DNA of 64,000 nucleotides from Actinomadura nitritigenes (GCF_017573545.1 NZ_JAGEOK010000007.1:186001-250000), one strand, 5' to 3'; counted from the stretch's first letter, positions 9,038 through 17,950 are shown. A program made the numbers and translations. Notes: generated by a model from the sequence alone, not told the origin.

Positions 9038-9048
9038 GAGGACGTCGG

Positions 9049-10017
9049 ATGAGCAGCGGGCACCCGGCCCCCGGCCGGCGCACCAGGGCGGTCGCGGCGG
9101 CCGCCGTGCTGACGGTGACGGCCTCGACCACCGCTGCCGCCGGACGCACCGAGGCGTACGCGGGTCCGGCGCGGCTCCCGGCCCTGGCACCCGCGACGCT
9201 GGACGTCCGCTACCAGGCGGCGGGCGCGGAGATCGCCCGCGCATGGGCGACGGCGCGGCGCGTCCGCGACCACGACCGGGCGCGGGCCCTGTCGGCGTTC
9301 CTCGCGCCGGGCCGCCGGTTCCTGTCGTTCGACGCGCGCGGCCGCGGCCAGGCCGTCGAGGTCATCGGCGACCTCGCCGCCGCCGACCGGATCGCCGTCG
9401 TGGTGCCGGGCGCCGACACGACGCTCGCCAACTTCGACTCGCCGAAGTTCGTCGGCGGCGGCAGCCGCGCCCTGTACCGGCAGGTGCGCGCCGGCGCGCC
9501 CGCCGAGCGGATCGCCGTGGTCGCCTGGCTCGGCTACCGGCCGCCGCGCACGCTCAGCCCCGAGGTGCTGACCGGCGGCCGCGCCGCGGCGGGCGCCCGC
9601 GCGCTCGGCCGGTTCCTCACCGGCGTCCACCGCGTCAACGGGCGCGCCCGGATCGCGCTGCTGTGCCACAGCTACGGGTCCGTGGTGTGCGGGAAGGCCG
9701 CCCGCCACCTGGGCGCCGCGCCGGTGGACGACATCGCCCTGTTCGGCAGCCCCGGCGTCGCCGCGCACCGGGCGTCCGACCTCGGCACGTCCGCGCGGGT
9801 CTGGGCGGGCCGCGCCACCGGCGACTGGATGCGGTACGTGCCGAAGGTCAGCTTCGTCGGCGTCGGCTTCGGCGCGGACCCCGTCTCGCCCGGGTTCGGC
9901 GCGCGGCGCTTCGACGCCGGGACGGGCCCGCACAGCGCGTACCTCAAGCCCGGGACCGTCGCGCTCCGCAACCTCGCGCTCATCGCGCTCGGCCGGGACG
10001 CGGAGGTGACCCGGTGA
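9049..10017 (+). CDS. Secreted alpha/beta hydrolase, DUF1023 family (copy 1)
   Basis: This is a 322-aa exported protein. A twin-arginine-like basic start (GRRTRAV) and an Ala-rich hydrophobic stretch end near AAAGRTEAYA. The hydrolase part has the DUF1023 signatures GRGQAVEVIGD, VVVPGADTTL and the nucleophile elbow ALLCHSYGSVVCG, followed by LFGSPGVAAHRASDL. GGGAGGACGTC gives a strong ribosome site. The stop overlaps the GTG of a membrane acyltransferase (10014), so both are probably translated together. A close paralogue lies at 11233-12252. The substrate is unknown; an acyl ester at the cell envelope would fit the acyltransferase neighbour. Confidence 0.88.
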   Translation: MSSGHPAPGRRTRAVAAAAVLTVTASTTAAAGRTEAYAGPARLPALAPATLDVRYQAAGAEIARAWATARRVRDHDRARALSAFLAPGRRFLSFDARGRGQAVEVIGDLAAADRIAVVVPGADTTLANFDSPKFVGGGSRALYRQVRAGAPAERIAVVAWLGYRPPRTLSPEVLTGGRAAAGARALGRFLTGVHRVNGRARIALLCHSYGSVVCGKAARHLGAAPVDDIALFGSPGVAAHRASDLGTSARVWAGRATGDWMRYVPKVSFVGVGFGADPVSPGFGARRFDAGTGPHSAYLKPGTVALRNLALIALGRDAEVTR

Positions 10018-11465
10018 CGGCCCGCCCGGCCGCGCACGGCGACGGGCGCGACGGCGGGGTGGACGCGCTGCGCGCCTTCGCGATCCTCGGCGTCGTGCTC
10101 GGCCACTGGCTGGTGACGGCCCTCGTCGCGTCCGGCGACGGCCGCGACCTGCACGTCGCCAGCCCGCTGGAGGCGATGCCGGGGCTGGCGCCGCTGACCT
10201 GGGCGTTGCAGACGCTCGCGGTGTTCTTCCTGGTCGGCGGCTCCGCGGCGGCGAAAGGGCTGCGGCCCGGCGAGCCGTGGGACGTCCGGCTGCGGCGGCG
10301 CCTGGCGCGGCTTGCGCGCCCACTGCCCGTGCTCGCGGCGGCCTGGGTCCCCGTCGCCGCCGGGCTGCGGGCGGCCGGATTCCCGGGCGGCTCGCTGGCC
10401 ACCCTGATCGGGCTGGTCCTCAGCCCGCTGTGGTTCCTCGGCGTCTACGCGGTGCTGACCGCGCTGGCCCCGCTGGTCGTCGCGGCCTGGCGGCGGCTCG
10501 GGCCGTGGGGCGCGGTCCTGCTCGTCGCCGCGACCGCGGCGATCGACCTCGGCCGGTTCGGCCTCGGCGCGCCCGGATGGACCGGCTGGGCGACCGTGCT
10601 GACGGGCTGGCTCCTGCCGTTCTACCTCGGCGCCGGATGGGCGCACGGCGCACTGCGCTCCCGCCGCACCGGGATCGTCCTGCTGGCGGGCGGCGCCGCC
10701 GCGACGGCGCTGCTGGTGGTCTTCGCGGGCTATCCGGCGAGCATGGTCGGCGTGCCGGGCGAACCGGTGTCCAACCTGAGCCCGCCGACGCTCGCCGCGG
10801 TCGCCTTCGGCCTCGCCCAGACCGGCCTCGCGCTGCTGCTGCACGGCCCGCTCACCGCCTGGACGCGCCGTCCCCGGGCGGGCGCGTGCGTCGCGGCGGC
10901 CAACCGCTCGGCGATGACCGTCTTCCTCTGGCACCAGACCGCCCTGATGATCACCACGGTCGGGGCGCTCCTCGCCGTGGGTAGCCTGGCCGGACTGCAC
11001 ACCGCGCCCGACCGGCCGTCCTGGCCGGCGGAGCGGCTGCTCTGGCTGCCGGTGTTCGCGCTCGCGCTGGCGGTTCTCCACGCGCTCGCGCACCGCTTCG
11101 AGCGGCCCTCGCCACGCCCGGACGGCGGCCGCGCGAACCCGGCGGCGGGCCCGCGCGTCTCACCACGCGCCTCCCCATGGGGGGTGCCCGGCCGGAATCC
11201 CCCACCGGCCCCGGATGGTAGAAAGGCCGAAGATGCCGCCGCCACGCAAGACGACCCCGAGGCGCGCCCGACGGCTGCGACGGGCGCTGGCCTGCGTCGT
11301 TTCCATCTCGGCCCTCATGCTCACCACCGCCGGGACCGGCCACGCCGACCCGTACGCGCCCCCCGCCCCCGTCCCGTCGATGGCGCCGTCGACCCTGGAC
11401 GTCCGGTACGCGACCGAGCGCCGGTCGATCGAGCAGGCGCTGCGGACGGCGCGCAACGTCGGTGA
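10014..11465 (+). CDS. Membrane acyltransferase (acyltransferase-3/OafA-like), reading through into the next gene
   Basis: From the GTG at 10014 the frame encodes about ten hydrophobic segments. The start is typical of acyltransferase-3 proteins (VDALRAFAILGVVLGHWLVT, then AVFFLVGGSAAAKGL), and a late segment reads SAMTVFLWHQTALMI. Such proteins move acyl groups onto sugars or other envelope molecules. The hydrophobic part ends near residue 360. The frame then stays open in a basic, low-complexity tail to 11465, overlapping the next gene by 233 bases. That tail is probably not functional and may mean a lost stop or a frameshift; the 483-aa length is therefore uncertain at the C-terminus. Confidence 0.8.
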   Translation: MTARPAAHGDGRDGGVDALRAFAILGVVLGHWLVTALVASGDGRDLHVASPLEAMPGLAPLTWALQTLAVFFLVGGSAAAKGLRPGEPWDVRLRRRLARLARPLPVLAAAWVPVAAGLRAAGFPGGSLATLIGLVLSPLWFLGVYAVLTALAPLVVAAWRRLGPWGAVLLVAATAAIDLGRFGLGAPGWTGWATVLTGWLLPFYLGAGWAHGALRSRRTGIVLLAGGAAATALLVVFAGYPASMVGVPGEPVSNLSPPTLAAVAFGLAQTGLALLLHGPLTAWTRRPRAGACVAAANRSAMTVFLWHQTALMITTVGALLAVGSLAGLHTAPDRPSWPAERLLWLPVFALALAVLHALAHRFERPSPRPDGGRANPAAGPRVSPRASPWGVPGRNPPPAPDGRKAEDAAATQDDPEARPTAATGAGLRRFHLGPHAHHRRDRPRRPVRAPRPRPVDGAVDPGRPVRDRAPVDRAGAADGAQRR

Positions 11466-12252
11466 CGGGACGCGGGCGCGCGCGCTCGCCGCGTTCCTGG
11501 CACCGGACCGCCGGTTCCTCTACTTCGACCCGCGCGGGCGCGGGCAGGCCATCGAGGTCGTCGGCGACCTCGCGCACGCGCGGCGGATCGCGGTTCTCGT
11601 CCCGGGCGCCGACACGACGCTGACCGCCTTCGACCGGCGGGGCGGCAAGCCGTGGTCCACGCCCGGCGGCGGGGCGCGGGCCGTCTACTCCCGGGCGCGC
11701 TCGCTCACCGCCGATCCGGGCCTGGCCGTCGTGGCGTGGCTCGGCTACGCCGCCCCCAGGACCTTCAGCGGAGACGTCCTGACGGACCAGCGCGCCGACG
11801 AGGGCGCGGGCGAGCTGCTGGACTTCCTCGCCGGGATGCGCCGGGCGAACCCCTCCGCCCGCGTCGCGCTGCTCTGCCACAGCTACGGCTCGGTCGTGTG
11901 CGGCCGCGCGGCCCTCAACCACCACGGCCACGGCAGGGCCGACGCGTGGCGGCAGGTCACCGACATCGCGCTGTACGGCAGCCCCGGCACGACCGCGTGG
12001 TCCGCCGCCGGCCTGACCCGCACCGCCCGCGTCTGGGCCGGACGCGGCGCGACAGACTGGATGGAGGACGTCCCGCACGTCCGCATCCTCGGCCTCGGGC
12101 TCGGGCCCGACCCGGTCTCCCGCGGCTTCGGCGCCCGGGTGTTCGCCGCGGGCTCCGGCGGCCACAGCGACTACCTCTCGCCGGACTCGATCCCGCTGCG
12201 CAACCTCACCGAGATCGCCCTCGGCGACGCCCCCGCCGTCGTCCGCGGCTGA
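11233..12252 (+). CDS. Secreted alpha/beta hydrolase, DUF1023 family (copy 2)
   Basis: This 339-aa paralogue of the product of 9049-10017 is collinear with it along its length. Shared stretches include STLDVRY, GRGQAIEVVGDLA, VLVPGADTTL, the nucleophile elbow ALLCHSYGSVVCG and GFGARVF. The N-terminus is a basic signal peptide (RRARRLRRALAC, hydrophobic core, cleavage near TGHADP). I chose the ATG at 11233 because GAAAGG lies just upstream; an in-frame ATG at 11215 has no ribosome site. Together with the acyltransferase it forms a hydrolase-acyltransferase-hydrolase block. Confidence 0.88.
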   Translation: MPPPRKTTPRRARRLRRALACVVSISALMLTTAGTGHADPYAPPAPVPSMAPSTLDVRYATERRSIEQALRTARNVGDGTRARALAAFLAPDRRFLYFDPRGRGQAIEVVGDLAHARRIAVLVPGADTTLTAFDRRGGKPWSTPGGGARAVYSRARSLTADPGLAVVAWLGYAAPRTFSGDVLTDQRADEGAGELLDFLAGMRRANPSARVALLCHSYGSVVCGRAALNHHGHGRADAWRQVTDIALYGSPGTTAWSAAGLTRTARVWAGRGATDWMEDVPHVRILGLGLGPDPVSRGFGARVFAAGSGGHSDYLSPDSIPLRNLTEIALGDAPAVVRG

Positions 12253-12307
12253 AGCCCGTTCCGCGCTCAGGGACGGAACATCGCCCGTTCGGTGGCACCC
12301 TAAGGAG

Positions 12308-13489
12308 GTGGACACCGCAAGCGAGGCCGAGATCCGCGAGCAGACCACCCAGCGCCTGGAGAAGGCGATGGGGACGTTCGGCACCGCGGCGCTGACCAGC
12401 ATGGAGGAGCAGCTTCCCTGGTTCCGGCGGATGCCGCCGGACCAGCGCTCCTGGATCGGGCTGGTCGCGCAGGCGGGCATCGCCGCGTTCGTGGAGTGGT
12501 TCAAGAGCAACGAGCGGACCCGGCCCGCCATCGCCGGCGAGGTGTTCGGCACCGCGCCCCGCGAACTGCTGCGGTCCATCAAGCTGCACCACACCATCGA
12601 CATGATCCGCGTGATCATCGAGGTGGTGGAGACCCGGCTGGACGAGCTGGCCGCGCCCGGCGGCGAGGCCCAGCTCCGCGAGGCCATCCTGCGCTACACC
12701 CGGGACGTGGCGTTCGGCGCGGCGCAGGTGTACGCGCGCGCCGCCGAGACCCGCGCCGCCTGGGACGCCCGCCTGGAGGCCCTCGTCGTCAACGCGGTGC
12801 TGCGCGGCGAGGTCGACGACGGCATGCACTCCTGGGCGGCGGCGCTCGGCTGGACGTCCAAGCCCGTCACGGTGATCGCCGGGTACACCCCGGAGGACGA
12901 GGAGCCCGAGGTCACCATCGACCAGATGCAGCTGGCCGCCCGGCGCGCCCGCGCCGACGTGCTGGCCGGCGTGCACGGCCACCGCGTCATCGTGGTGGTG
13001 GGCGGCGACGCCGACCCGATGGAGGCGGCCCGCCCGATCGCCGCCAAGTGCGGGCCGGGGCCCGTCGTGGTCGGCCCGAAGGTCGGCGACCTGTACGACT
13101 CGACCAAGTCCGCGCAGGCCGCGGTCGCCGGGCTGCGCGCCGCCGCGGGCTGGCCGGACGCGCCGCGCCCCGTCCCGGCGACCGAGCTGCTGCCCGAGCG
13201 GGCGCTCGACGGCGACGCCGAGGCCCGCCGGTACCTGGTGGAGGGTGTCTACAACCCGATGCTCGCCGCGGGCGCGCCGCTGCTGGACACGCTCACCACC
13301 TACCTGGAGCAGGGTTCGTCACTGGAGGCGACCGCCCGGCTGCTGTTCGTGCACCCGAACACGGTACGTTACCGGCTGCGTCGCGTCACCGAGCTCACGG
13401 GCCTCGCGCCGACCGACGGGCGCAACGCGTTCACGCTCCGCATCGCCCTGGTCCTGGGCCGGTTCGCCGCGCGCCCGCCCCGCGCCTAG
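12308..13489 (+). CDS. fasR: Fatty-acid biosynthesis regulator FasR, PucR-type
   Basis: This 393-aa regulator lies directly before fabD, as fasR does in Streptomyces, where it activates the fab operon. The N-terminal region contains LPWFRRMPP and RSWIGLVAQAGIAAFVEWF. The C-terminal PucR helix-turn-helix reads LEATARLLFVHPNTVRYRLRR followed by TLRIALVLGRF. The start is awkward: AAGGAGG (12302-12308) runs into the GTG at 12308. An ATG at 12368 has a better-spaced GGAGAAGG, but family similarity appears to begin before it, so I kept the GTG. The 91-base gap to fabD should hold the FasR target. Confidence 0.87.
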   Translation: MDTASEAEIREQTTQRLEKAMGTFGTAALTSMEEQLPWFRRMPPDQRSWIGLVAQAGIAAFVEWFKSNERTRPAIAGEVFGTAPRELLRSIKLHHTIDMIRVIIEVVETRLDELAAPGGEAQLREAILRYTRDVAFGAAQVYARAAETRAAWDARLEALVVNAVLRGEVDDGMHSWAAALGWTSKPVTVIAGYTPEDEEPEVTIDQMQLAARRARADVLAGVHGHRVIVVVGGDADPMEAARPIAAKCGPGPVVVGPKVGDLYDSTKSAQAAVAGLRAAAGWPDAPRPVPATELLPERALDGDAEARRYLVEGVYNPMLAAGAPLLDTLTTYLEQGSSLEATARLLFVHPNTVRYRLRRVTELTGLAPTDGRNAFTLRIALVLGRFAARPPRA

Positions 13490-13580
13490 GGCGCTTGTAG
13501 AGGTCGTACAAAGGGCCTGGACCAAACTTCGTCGCGATCGGCATCGTGAGGGAAGGGGCGTTCGCGAAAGGCTGGACGCC

Positions 13581-14495
13581 GTGATACTCCTCGCATCGCC
13601 CGGCCAGGGCGCCCAGACCCCCGGCTTCTTGCAGCCATGGCTAGAGATACCCGGAGTCGCCGACCGTCTCGCCTGGTGGTCGGCCGTCACCGGGCTGGAC
13701 CTGGTCAGGTACGGGACGACCGCCGACGCCGAGGAGATCCGCGACACCGCCGTGGCGCAGCCGCTGCTGGTCGCCGCCGCGCTCGCCGCCCACGAGGTGC
13801 TCTACGAGGACGCCGCTCCCGGCGCCGTCGCGGGGCACAGCGTCGGCGAGCTCGCCGCCGCGGCGATCGCCGGGGTGCTGACCCCCGAGGCCGCGCTGGT
13901 GCTCGTCCGGGAGCGGGGCCGCGCGATGGCCGAGGCCGCCGCCGTCACCGAGACCGGCATGACGGCCGTGCTCGGCGGCGACGCCGAGGAGGTGCTCGCC
14001 GCCATCGACAAGCACGGCCTCACCCCCGCCAACGTCAACGGCGCCGGCCAGGTCGTCGCCGCCGGGACGACGGAGCAGCTCACGGCGTTCGCCGACGAGC
14101 CGCCCGCCGGCGCGCGGCTGCGGGCGCTGTCGGTCGCCGGCGCCTTCCACACCGCCCACATGGCCCCCGCCGTCGACACCCTCCGCCGCCTGGCCCCCGG
14201 CGCCCCCGTCGCCGACCCCCGCACGAAGCTGCTGCAGAACCGCGACGGCGCCGTCGTCGCGTCCGGCCGCGACTTCGTCGGGCGCCTCGTCGAGCAGGTC
14301 AGCGCCCCCGTCCGCTGGGACGCGTGCATGGCCACCATGCGGGAGATCGGCGTCACCGGGATCATCGAGCTGCCCCCGGCCGGGACGCTGGTCGGGCTCG
14401 CCCGGCGCGAGCTGAAGGGCATCGAGCTGGTGGCCCTCAAGACCCCCGCGGACCTGGACAAGGCCCGCGAGCTGATCAAGGCGGACGCGGCATGA
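13581..14495 (+). CDS. fabD: Malonyl-CoA:ACP transacylase FabD
   Basis: FabD loads malonyl units onto acyl carrier protein for type II fatty acid synthesis in the cytosol. The 304-aa product begins VILLASPGQGAQTPGFLQPW, has the active Ser87 in the elbow GHSVGELAAAA, and a C-terminal half with NVNGAGQVVAAG and AFHTAHMAPAV carrying the family histidine. GTG at 13581 was chosen because the family N-terminus begins at this residue and GAAAGG lies 9 bases upstream. The stop overlaps the fabH ATG (ATGA). It is the first enzyme gene of the fab operon. Confidence 0.97.
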   Translation: MILLASPGQGAQTPGFLQPWLEIPGVADRLAWWSAVTGLDLVRYGTTADAEEIRDTAVAQPLLVAAALAAHEVLYEDAAPGAVAGHSVGELAAAAIAGVLTPEAALVLVRERGRAMAEAAAVTETGMTAVLGGDAEEVLAAIDKHGLTPANVNGAGQVVAAGTTEQLTAFADEPPAGARLRALSVAGAFHTAHMAPAVDTLRRLAPGAPVADPRTKLLQNRDGAVVASGRDFVGRLVEQVSAPVRWDACMATMREIGVTGIIELPPAGTLVGLARRELKGIELVALKTPADLDKARELIKADAA

Positions 14496-15457
14496 CCGGG
14501 CTGCGCATCCCCGAGGCGGCCGCGGGCGCCCGCATCCTCGCGTTCGGCGACTACCGCCCGGCCCGGATCGTCACCAACGACGAGCTGTCGAAGACCGTCG
14601 ACACCAACGACGAGTGGATCCGCACCCGCGTCGGCATCCAGGAGCGGCGGATCGCCGGCGACGACGAGGGCATCGTCGAGCTCGGCGTGCACGCGGGCGG
14701 CAAGGCCCTCGCGAACAGCGGCCTCGACCCGTCCGACATCGACCTGGTGATCCTCGCGACCTGCTCGGCGGAGTCGCCGATGCCCGGCCACGCGCCGCAG
14801 GTCGCGCACCGGCTCGGCATCGACGCCCCCGGCGCCTTCGACCTGAACGCCGCCTGCGCCGGGTTCTGCTACGCGCTCGGCACCGCCAGCGCCGCCGTCC
14901 GCGCCGGCAGCGCCCGCAACGTGCTGGTGATCGGGTCCGAGAAGATGTCCCAGTGGATCGACTGGACCGACCGCTCCACCAGCATCATCTTCGCCGACGG
15001 GGCGGGCGCCGCGGTCGTCACCGGCAGCGAGTCGCCGGGCATCGGCCCGGTCGTGTGGGGCAGCGCCGGCGACAACTACGACAAGATCATCATTGACGAC
15101 CGGCACTCGTTCATCCGGCAGGAGGGGCAGGCGGTGTTCCGCTGGGCCACCACCGCCATCGCGCCGGTCGCGCTGGAGGCGTGCGAGCGCGCCGGTATCG
15201 CCCCCGGCGACCTCGCCGCCGTCGTCCCGCACCAGGCCAACCTGCGGATCATCCAGGCCATCGCCCGGAAGATGAAGGCCACCAACGCCGTGGTGGCCGA
15301 CGACATCGTGCACTCCGGCAACACCTCGGGGGCCTCCATCCCGCTGGCCCTGTCCCGCATGATCGAACGCGGCGACGTGCCGTCCGGCGCCCCCGCCCTC
15401 CTGGTGGGGTTCGGCGCCGGACTGTCCTACGCTGCCCAAGTCATCCAGATCCCGTAG
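14492..15457 (+). CDS. fabH: Beta-ketoacyl-ACP synthase III FabH
   Basis: FabH condenses a starter acyl-CoA with malonyl-ACP. The 321-aa protein has the catalytic triad Cys122 (NAACAGFCY), His247 (VPHQANLRI) and Asn277 (HSGNTSGAS), and the CoA-binding region TNDEWIRTRVGIQERRI. Actinomycete FabH usually accepts branched starters, which would fit a branched-chain lipid producer and a liv importer nearby, but this is inference. The ATG overlaps the fabD stop by 4 bases. A 56-base gap separates it from acpP. Confidence 0.97.
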   Translation: MTGLRIPEAAAGARILAFGDYRPARIVTNDELSKTVDTNDEWIRTRVGIQERRIAGDDEGIVELGVHAGGKALANSGLDPSDIDLVILATCSAESPMPGHAPQVAHRLGIDAPGAFDLNAACAGFCYALGTASAAVRAGSARNVLVIGSEKMSQWIDWTDRSTSIIFADGAGAAVVTGSESPGIGPVVWGSAGDNYDKIIIDDRHSFIRQEGQAVFRWATTAIAPVALEACERAGIAPGDLAAVVPHQANLRIIQAIARKMKATNAVVADDIVHSGNTSGASIPLALSRMIERGDVPSGAPALLVGFGAGLSYAAQVIQIP

Positions 15458-15513
15458 GCCGTCACGCCTGCCCGCAGGCTCTGGACCAACCCATCGAAGG
15501 AGATAGCAGAACC

Positions 15514-15765
15514 ATGGCAGTCGCCACCGAGCAGCAGATCCTGGACGGCCTCGCCGAGATCATCGACGAGATCGTCGGCATCGACAAGTCCGAGGTCACC
15601 CCGGAGAAGAACTTCATCGACGACCTCGACATCGACTCGCTGTCGATGGTGGAGATCGCGGTGGCCGCGCAGGACCGCTTCGGCGTCGAGATCCCCGACG
15701 ACGAGCTGCGCAACCTGAAGAGCGTCCAGGACGTCATCAACTTCGTCCAGAAGCTCCAGAGCTAG
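15514..15765 (+). CDS. acpP: Acyl carrier protein AcpP
   Basis: This 83-aa acidic protein carries the growing acyl chain on a phosphopantetheine arm attached to Ser42 in the motif DLDIDSLSMVEI. Helix II/III sequence (AAQDRFGVEIPDDELRNLKSVQDVINFV) is standard. The ribosome site GAAGGAGATAG lies 8 bases before the ATG. Its position between fabH and fabF is the canonical actinomycete order. Confidence 0.97.
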   Translation: MAVATEQQILDGLAEIIDEIVGIDKSEVTPEKNFIDDLDIDSLSMVEIAVAAQDRFGVEIPDDELRNLKSVQDVINFVQKLQS

Positions 15766-15917
15766 TTCCGGCCGGTGGCCGGGCCGCGCTGCGCGCGGAC
15801 CGGCCGCAGGGAGGGCGCGCCGCCGGGCCGCCCGGACGGGTCCGCACGGGCCCCGACGGCGCCCCGGGCCGGGCGCGCCCTGCCTCCACTCCCCCCTCCA
15901 GTCCGCAAGGAGCATCT

Positions 15918-17225
15918 ATGAGCAAGAGCCAGACCAGAGTCGTGGTGACCGGTCTCGGTGCAACGACTCCTCTCGGCGGAGACCTGCCGTCGACCTGGTC
16001 CGCCCTGCTCGCCGGAGAGTCCGGGATCCGCAGCCTGGACTGGGAGGGCGTCGAGGATCTGCCGGTCCGTTTCGCCGCCACGCTGAAGGTGGACCCGGCC
16101 GAGGTCATGCCGAAGCAGTCGCTGCGCCGGCTGGACCGCAGCCAGGCGATCGCGCTGATCGCGGCGCGCGAGGCGTGGACCGACGCCGGCTTCGCCCCGG
16201 CCGTCAGCAACAAGACCATGCGCAACGAGGAGCCCGCCGGCGTGCCCGGCGGCTTCGTCGTCGACGGCGACCGGCTGGGCGTCGTCGTCTCCAGCGGCAT
16301 CGGCGGCCTGCACACCGCGCTGAACAGCTACGACGTGTTCCGCGAGCAGGGCTGGTCGCGGGTGTCGCCGTTCACCGTGCCGATGCTGATGCCGAACGGC
16401 GCGTCCGGGCACGTCGGCATCGAGTTCGGCGCGACCGCCGGCTCGCACGCCCTGGTCAGCGCGTGCGCGTCCAGCGGCGAGGCCGTCGGCTACGCCATCG
16501 ACATGATCCGCGCGGGCCGCGCGGACGTCGTCATCTGCGGCGGCACCGAGTCGTGCATCCACCCGCTGCAGATGGCCTCGTTCGGCCGCATGCGCGCGAT
16601 GTCGACCCGCAACGACGAGCCGGCGCGCGCGTCCCGGCCGTACGACAAGAACCGCGACGGCTTCGTGCTCGGCGAGGGCGCCGCCATGATCATCCTGGAG
16701 TCGGAGGAGCACGCCCGCGCCCGCGGCGCCCGCGTGCAGGGCGTCGCCGCGGGCTGCGGCTACTCCAACGACGCCTACGACATCGTGCTGCCGGACCCGA
16801 GCGGCGGCGGTCAGGCCAAGGCGATGCAGCGGGCGCTCGCCGACGCCGGGCTGCGGCCCGAGGACATCGTGCACATCAACGCGCACGCCACCTCGACCCC
16901 GTCCGGCGACGTCGCCGAGCTGAACTCCATCAAGGCGGGCCTCGGTGAGGAGGCCGCCGCCAAGGTGGCCATCACCGCGACCAAGTCGATGACCGGGCAC
17001 CTGCTGGGCGGCGCGGGCGCGCTGGAGTCGGTGTTCACGATCCTGGCGCTGCGGGACGGCCTCGTCCCGGCGGTCGCCAACCTGGAGGACCTCGACGACG
17101 AGGTCGACCTGGACATCGTGCGGGACGAGCCGCGCAAGCTCGCGGACGGGCCCGCCGCGGCGCTCAACAACTCGTTCGGCTTCGGCGGCCACAACGTCTC
17201 GGTCGCCTTCGAACGCGCTCTCTGA
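15918..17225 (+). CDS. fabF: Beta-ketoacyl-ACP synthase II FabF
   Basis: FabF elongates acyl-ACP with malonyl-ACP. The 435-aa protein has the KAS II active residues Cys183 (SACASSGEA), His323 (NAHATSTPSGD), Lys356 and His361 (TKSMTGHLLGG), and ends NNSFGFGGHNVSVAFERAL. GCAAGGAGCATCT precedes the ATG. The gene ends the fab operon and is followed by a strong terminator. The 152-base acpP-fabF gap is GC-rich and can fold, which may tune fabF relative to acpP; I see no promoter in it. Confidence 0.97.
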   Translation: MSKSQTRVVVTGLGATTPLGGDLPSTWSALLAGESGIRSLDWEGVEDLPVRFAATLKVDPAEVMPKQSLRRLDRSQAIALIAAREAWTDAGFAPAVSNKTMRNEEPAGVPGGFVVDGDRLGVVVSSGIGGLHTALNSYDVFREQGWSRVSPFTVPMLMPNGASGHVGIEFGATAGSHALVSACASSGEAVGYAIDMIRAGRADVVICGGTESCIHPLQMASFGRMRAMSTRNDEPARASRPYDKNRDGFVLGEGAAMIILESEEHARARGARVQGVAAGCGYSNDAYDIVLPDPSGGGQAKAMQRALADAGLRPEDIVHINAHATSTPSGDVAELNSIKAGLGEEAAAKVAITATKSMTGHLLGGAGALESVFTILALRDGLVPAVANLEDLDDEVDLDIVRDEPRKLADGPAAALNNSFGFGGHNVSVAFERAL

Positions 17226-17236
17226 CCGCGCACGGC

Positions 17237-17278
17237 AACGGCCCGGCGAGTCCGACTCTCGGACCCGCCGGGCCGTTT
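17237..17278 (+). terminator. Rho-independent-type terminator of the fab operon
   Basis: A 12-bp perfect stem (17237-17248 with 17266-17277) is followed by a second 5-bp stem GTCCG/CGGAC around ACTCT, and the arm ends in TTT. It begins 12 bases after the fabF stop. Confidence 0.85.
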
Positions 17279-17337
17279 CGCATGCTGTTTTACGAGTCCG
17301 GCAACGACCTCGGCCATCACGCGAGCGCGTTATCTGA

Positions 17338-17411
17338 CCGGTGGGGGCGATGCCGGAGGCGAGCCCCCACCGGGAAGCTCGCGAAGCGAGTTCGCGCTCG
17401 CCCAAGACCGG
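17338..17411. repeat. Structured palindromic intergenic element
   Basis: CCGGTGGGGGC (17338-17348) pairs perfectly with GCCCCCACCGG (17363-17373). Smaller inverted repeats (CTCGC and GCGAG around 17378-17390) and a second copy of ACCGGTC follow at about 17406-17412. This is too elaborate for a simple terminator and lies between the convergent fabF and DUF3145 genes. It may be a dispersed intergenic palindrome; a similar style of element occurs near 29913-30006. Confidence 0.5.
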
Positions 17412-17412
17412 T

Positions 17413-17443
17413 CAAGGGCCGAGCCGCCAGGCGAGGCCCTTTG
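17413..17443 (-). terminator. Probable terminator of the DUF3145 gene
   Basis: AAGGGCC (17414-17420) pairs with GGCCCTT (17435-17441) just beyond the stop codon on the minus strand. There is no strong T-run, so confidence is moderate. Confidence 0.5.
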
Positions 17444-17455
17444 GCCGGGGTTGCC

Positions 17456-17950
17456 TCAAACAGCCGCGTGGAGCCAGCGCACGGGAGCTCCGTCGCCGGC
17501 GCGGCGGAAGGGCTCCAGCTCGTTGTCCCACGGGGTGCCGAGGAGCCGCTCCAGCTCGTGCTCCAGGTTCGTCTTGCCGACGGCGGCGTTGGCCATGACC
17601 GCGCGGAGCCGGTCCTCGGGCACCATGATGTCGCCGTTGGCCCCGATGACGCCGCTGAACACCCCGAGGGTCGGGGTGAAGCTGTAGCGGACGCCGTCGC
17701 TGCCGGGCGTCGGGTCCTCGGTGGCCTCGAACCGCACCAGCTTCCAGTTGCGCAGGGCCGAGGTGATCCCTGCCGCGGTGCCCGGCCTGCCCTCCCAATG
17801 AAGCTCGGCGCGCAGCGTCCCCGGCGCGGCCGCCTGATCAGCCCACTCAAGGGAAACGGGCACGCCGAGAACACCTGCGGCGGCCCACTCGATGTGCGGG
17901 CTCAGCGCAGGTGGCGCGGAGTGGACGTAGAAAACGCCACGTGCGGTCAC
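17456..17950 (-). CDS. DUF3145 domain protein
   Basis: This 164-aa cytosolic protein begins MTARGVFYVHSAPPALSPH and contains VSLEWADQ, ELHWEGRPGTAA and NAAVGKTNLEHELERLLG, the pattern I know as DUF3145, an actinomycete family usually encoded beside the fabD-fabH-acpP-fabF operon. That conserved neighbourhood suggests a link to lipid metabolism, but no function is established as far as I know. The GTG start follows AGGAGGTCCG. It is convergent with fabF. Confidence 0.9.
   Translation of the reverse strand: MTARGVFYVHSAPPALSPHIEWAAAGVLGVPVSLEWADQAAAPGTLRAELHWEGRPGTAAGITSALRNWKLVRFEATEDPTPGSDGVRYSFTPTLGVFSGVIGANGDIMVPEDRLRAVMANAAVGKTNLEHELERLLGTPWDNELEPFRRAGDGAPVRWLHAAV

Noticed and set aside
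6844..10323. A 1159-codon minus-strand open frame
   Set aside because: It is the shadow of the two-component and DUF1023 genes; no motif, ribosome site or plausible composition.
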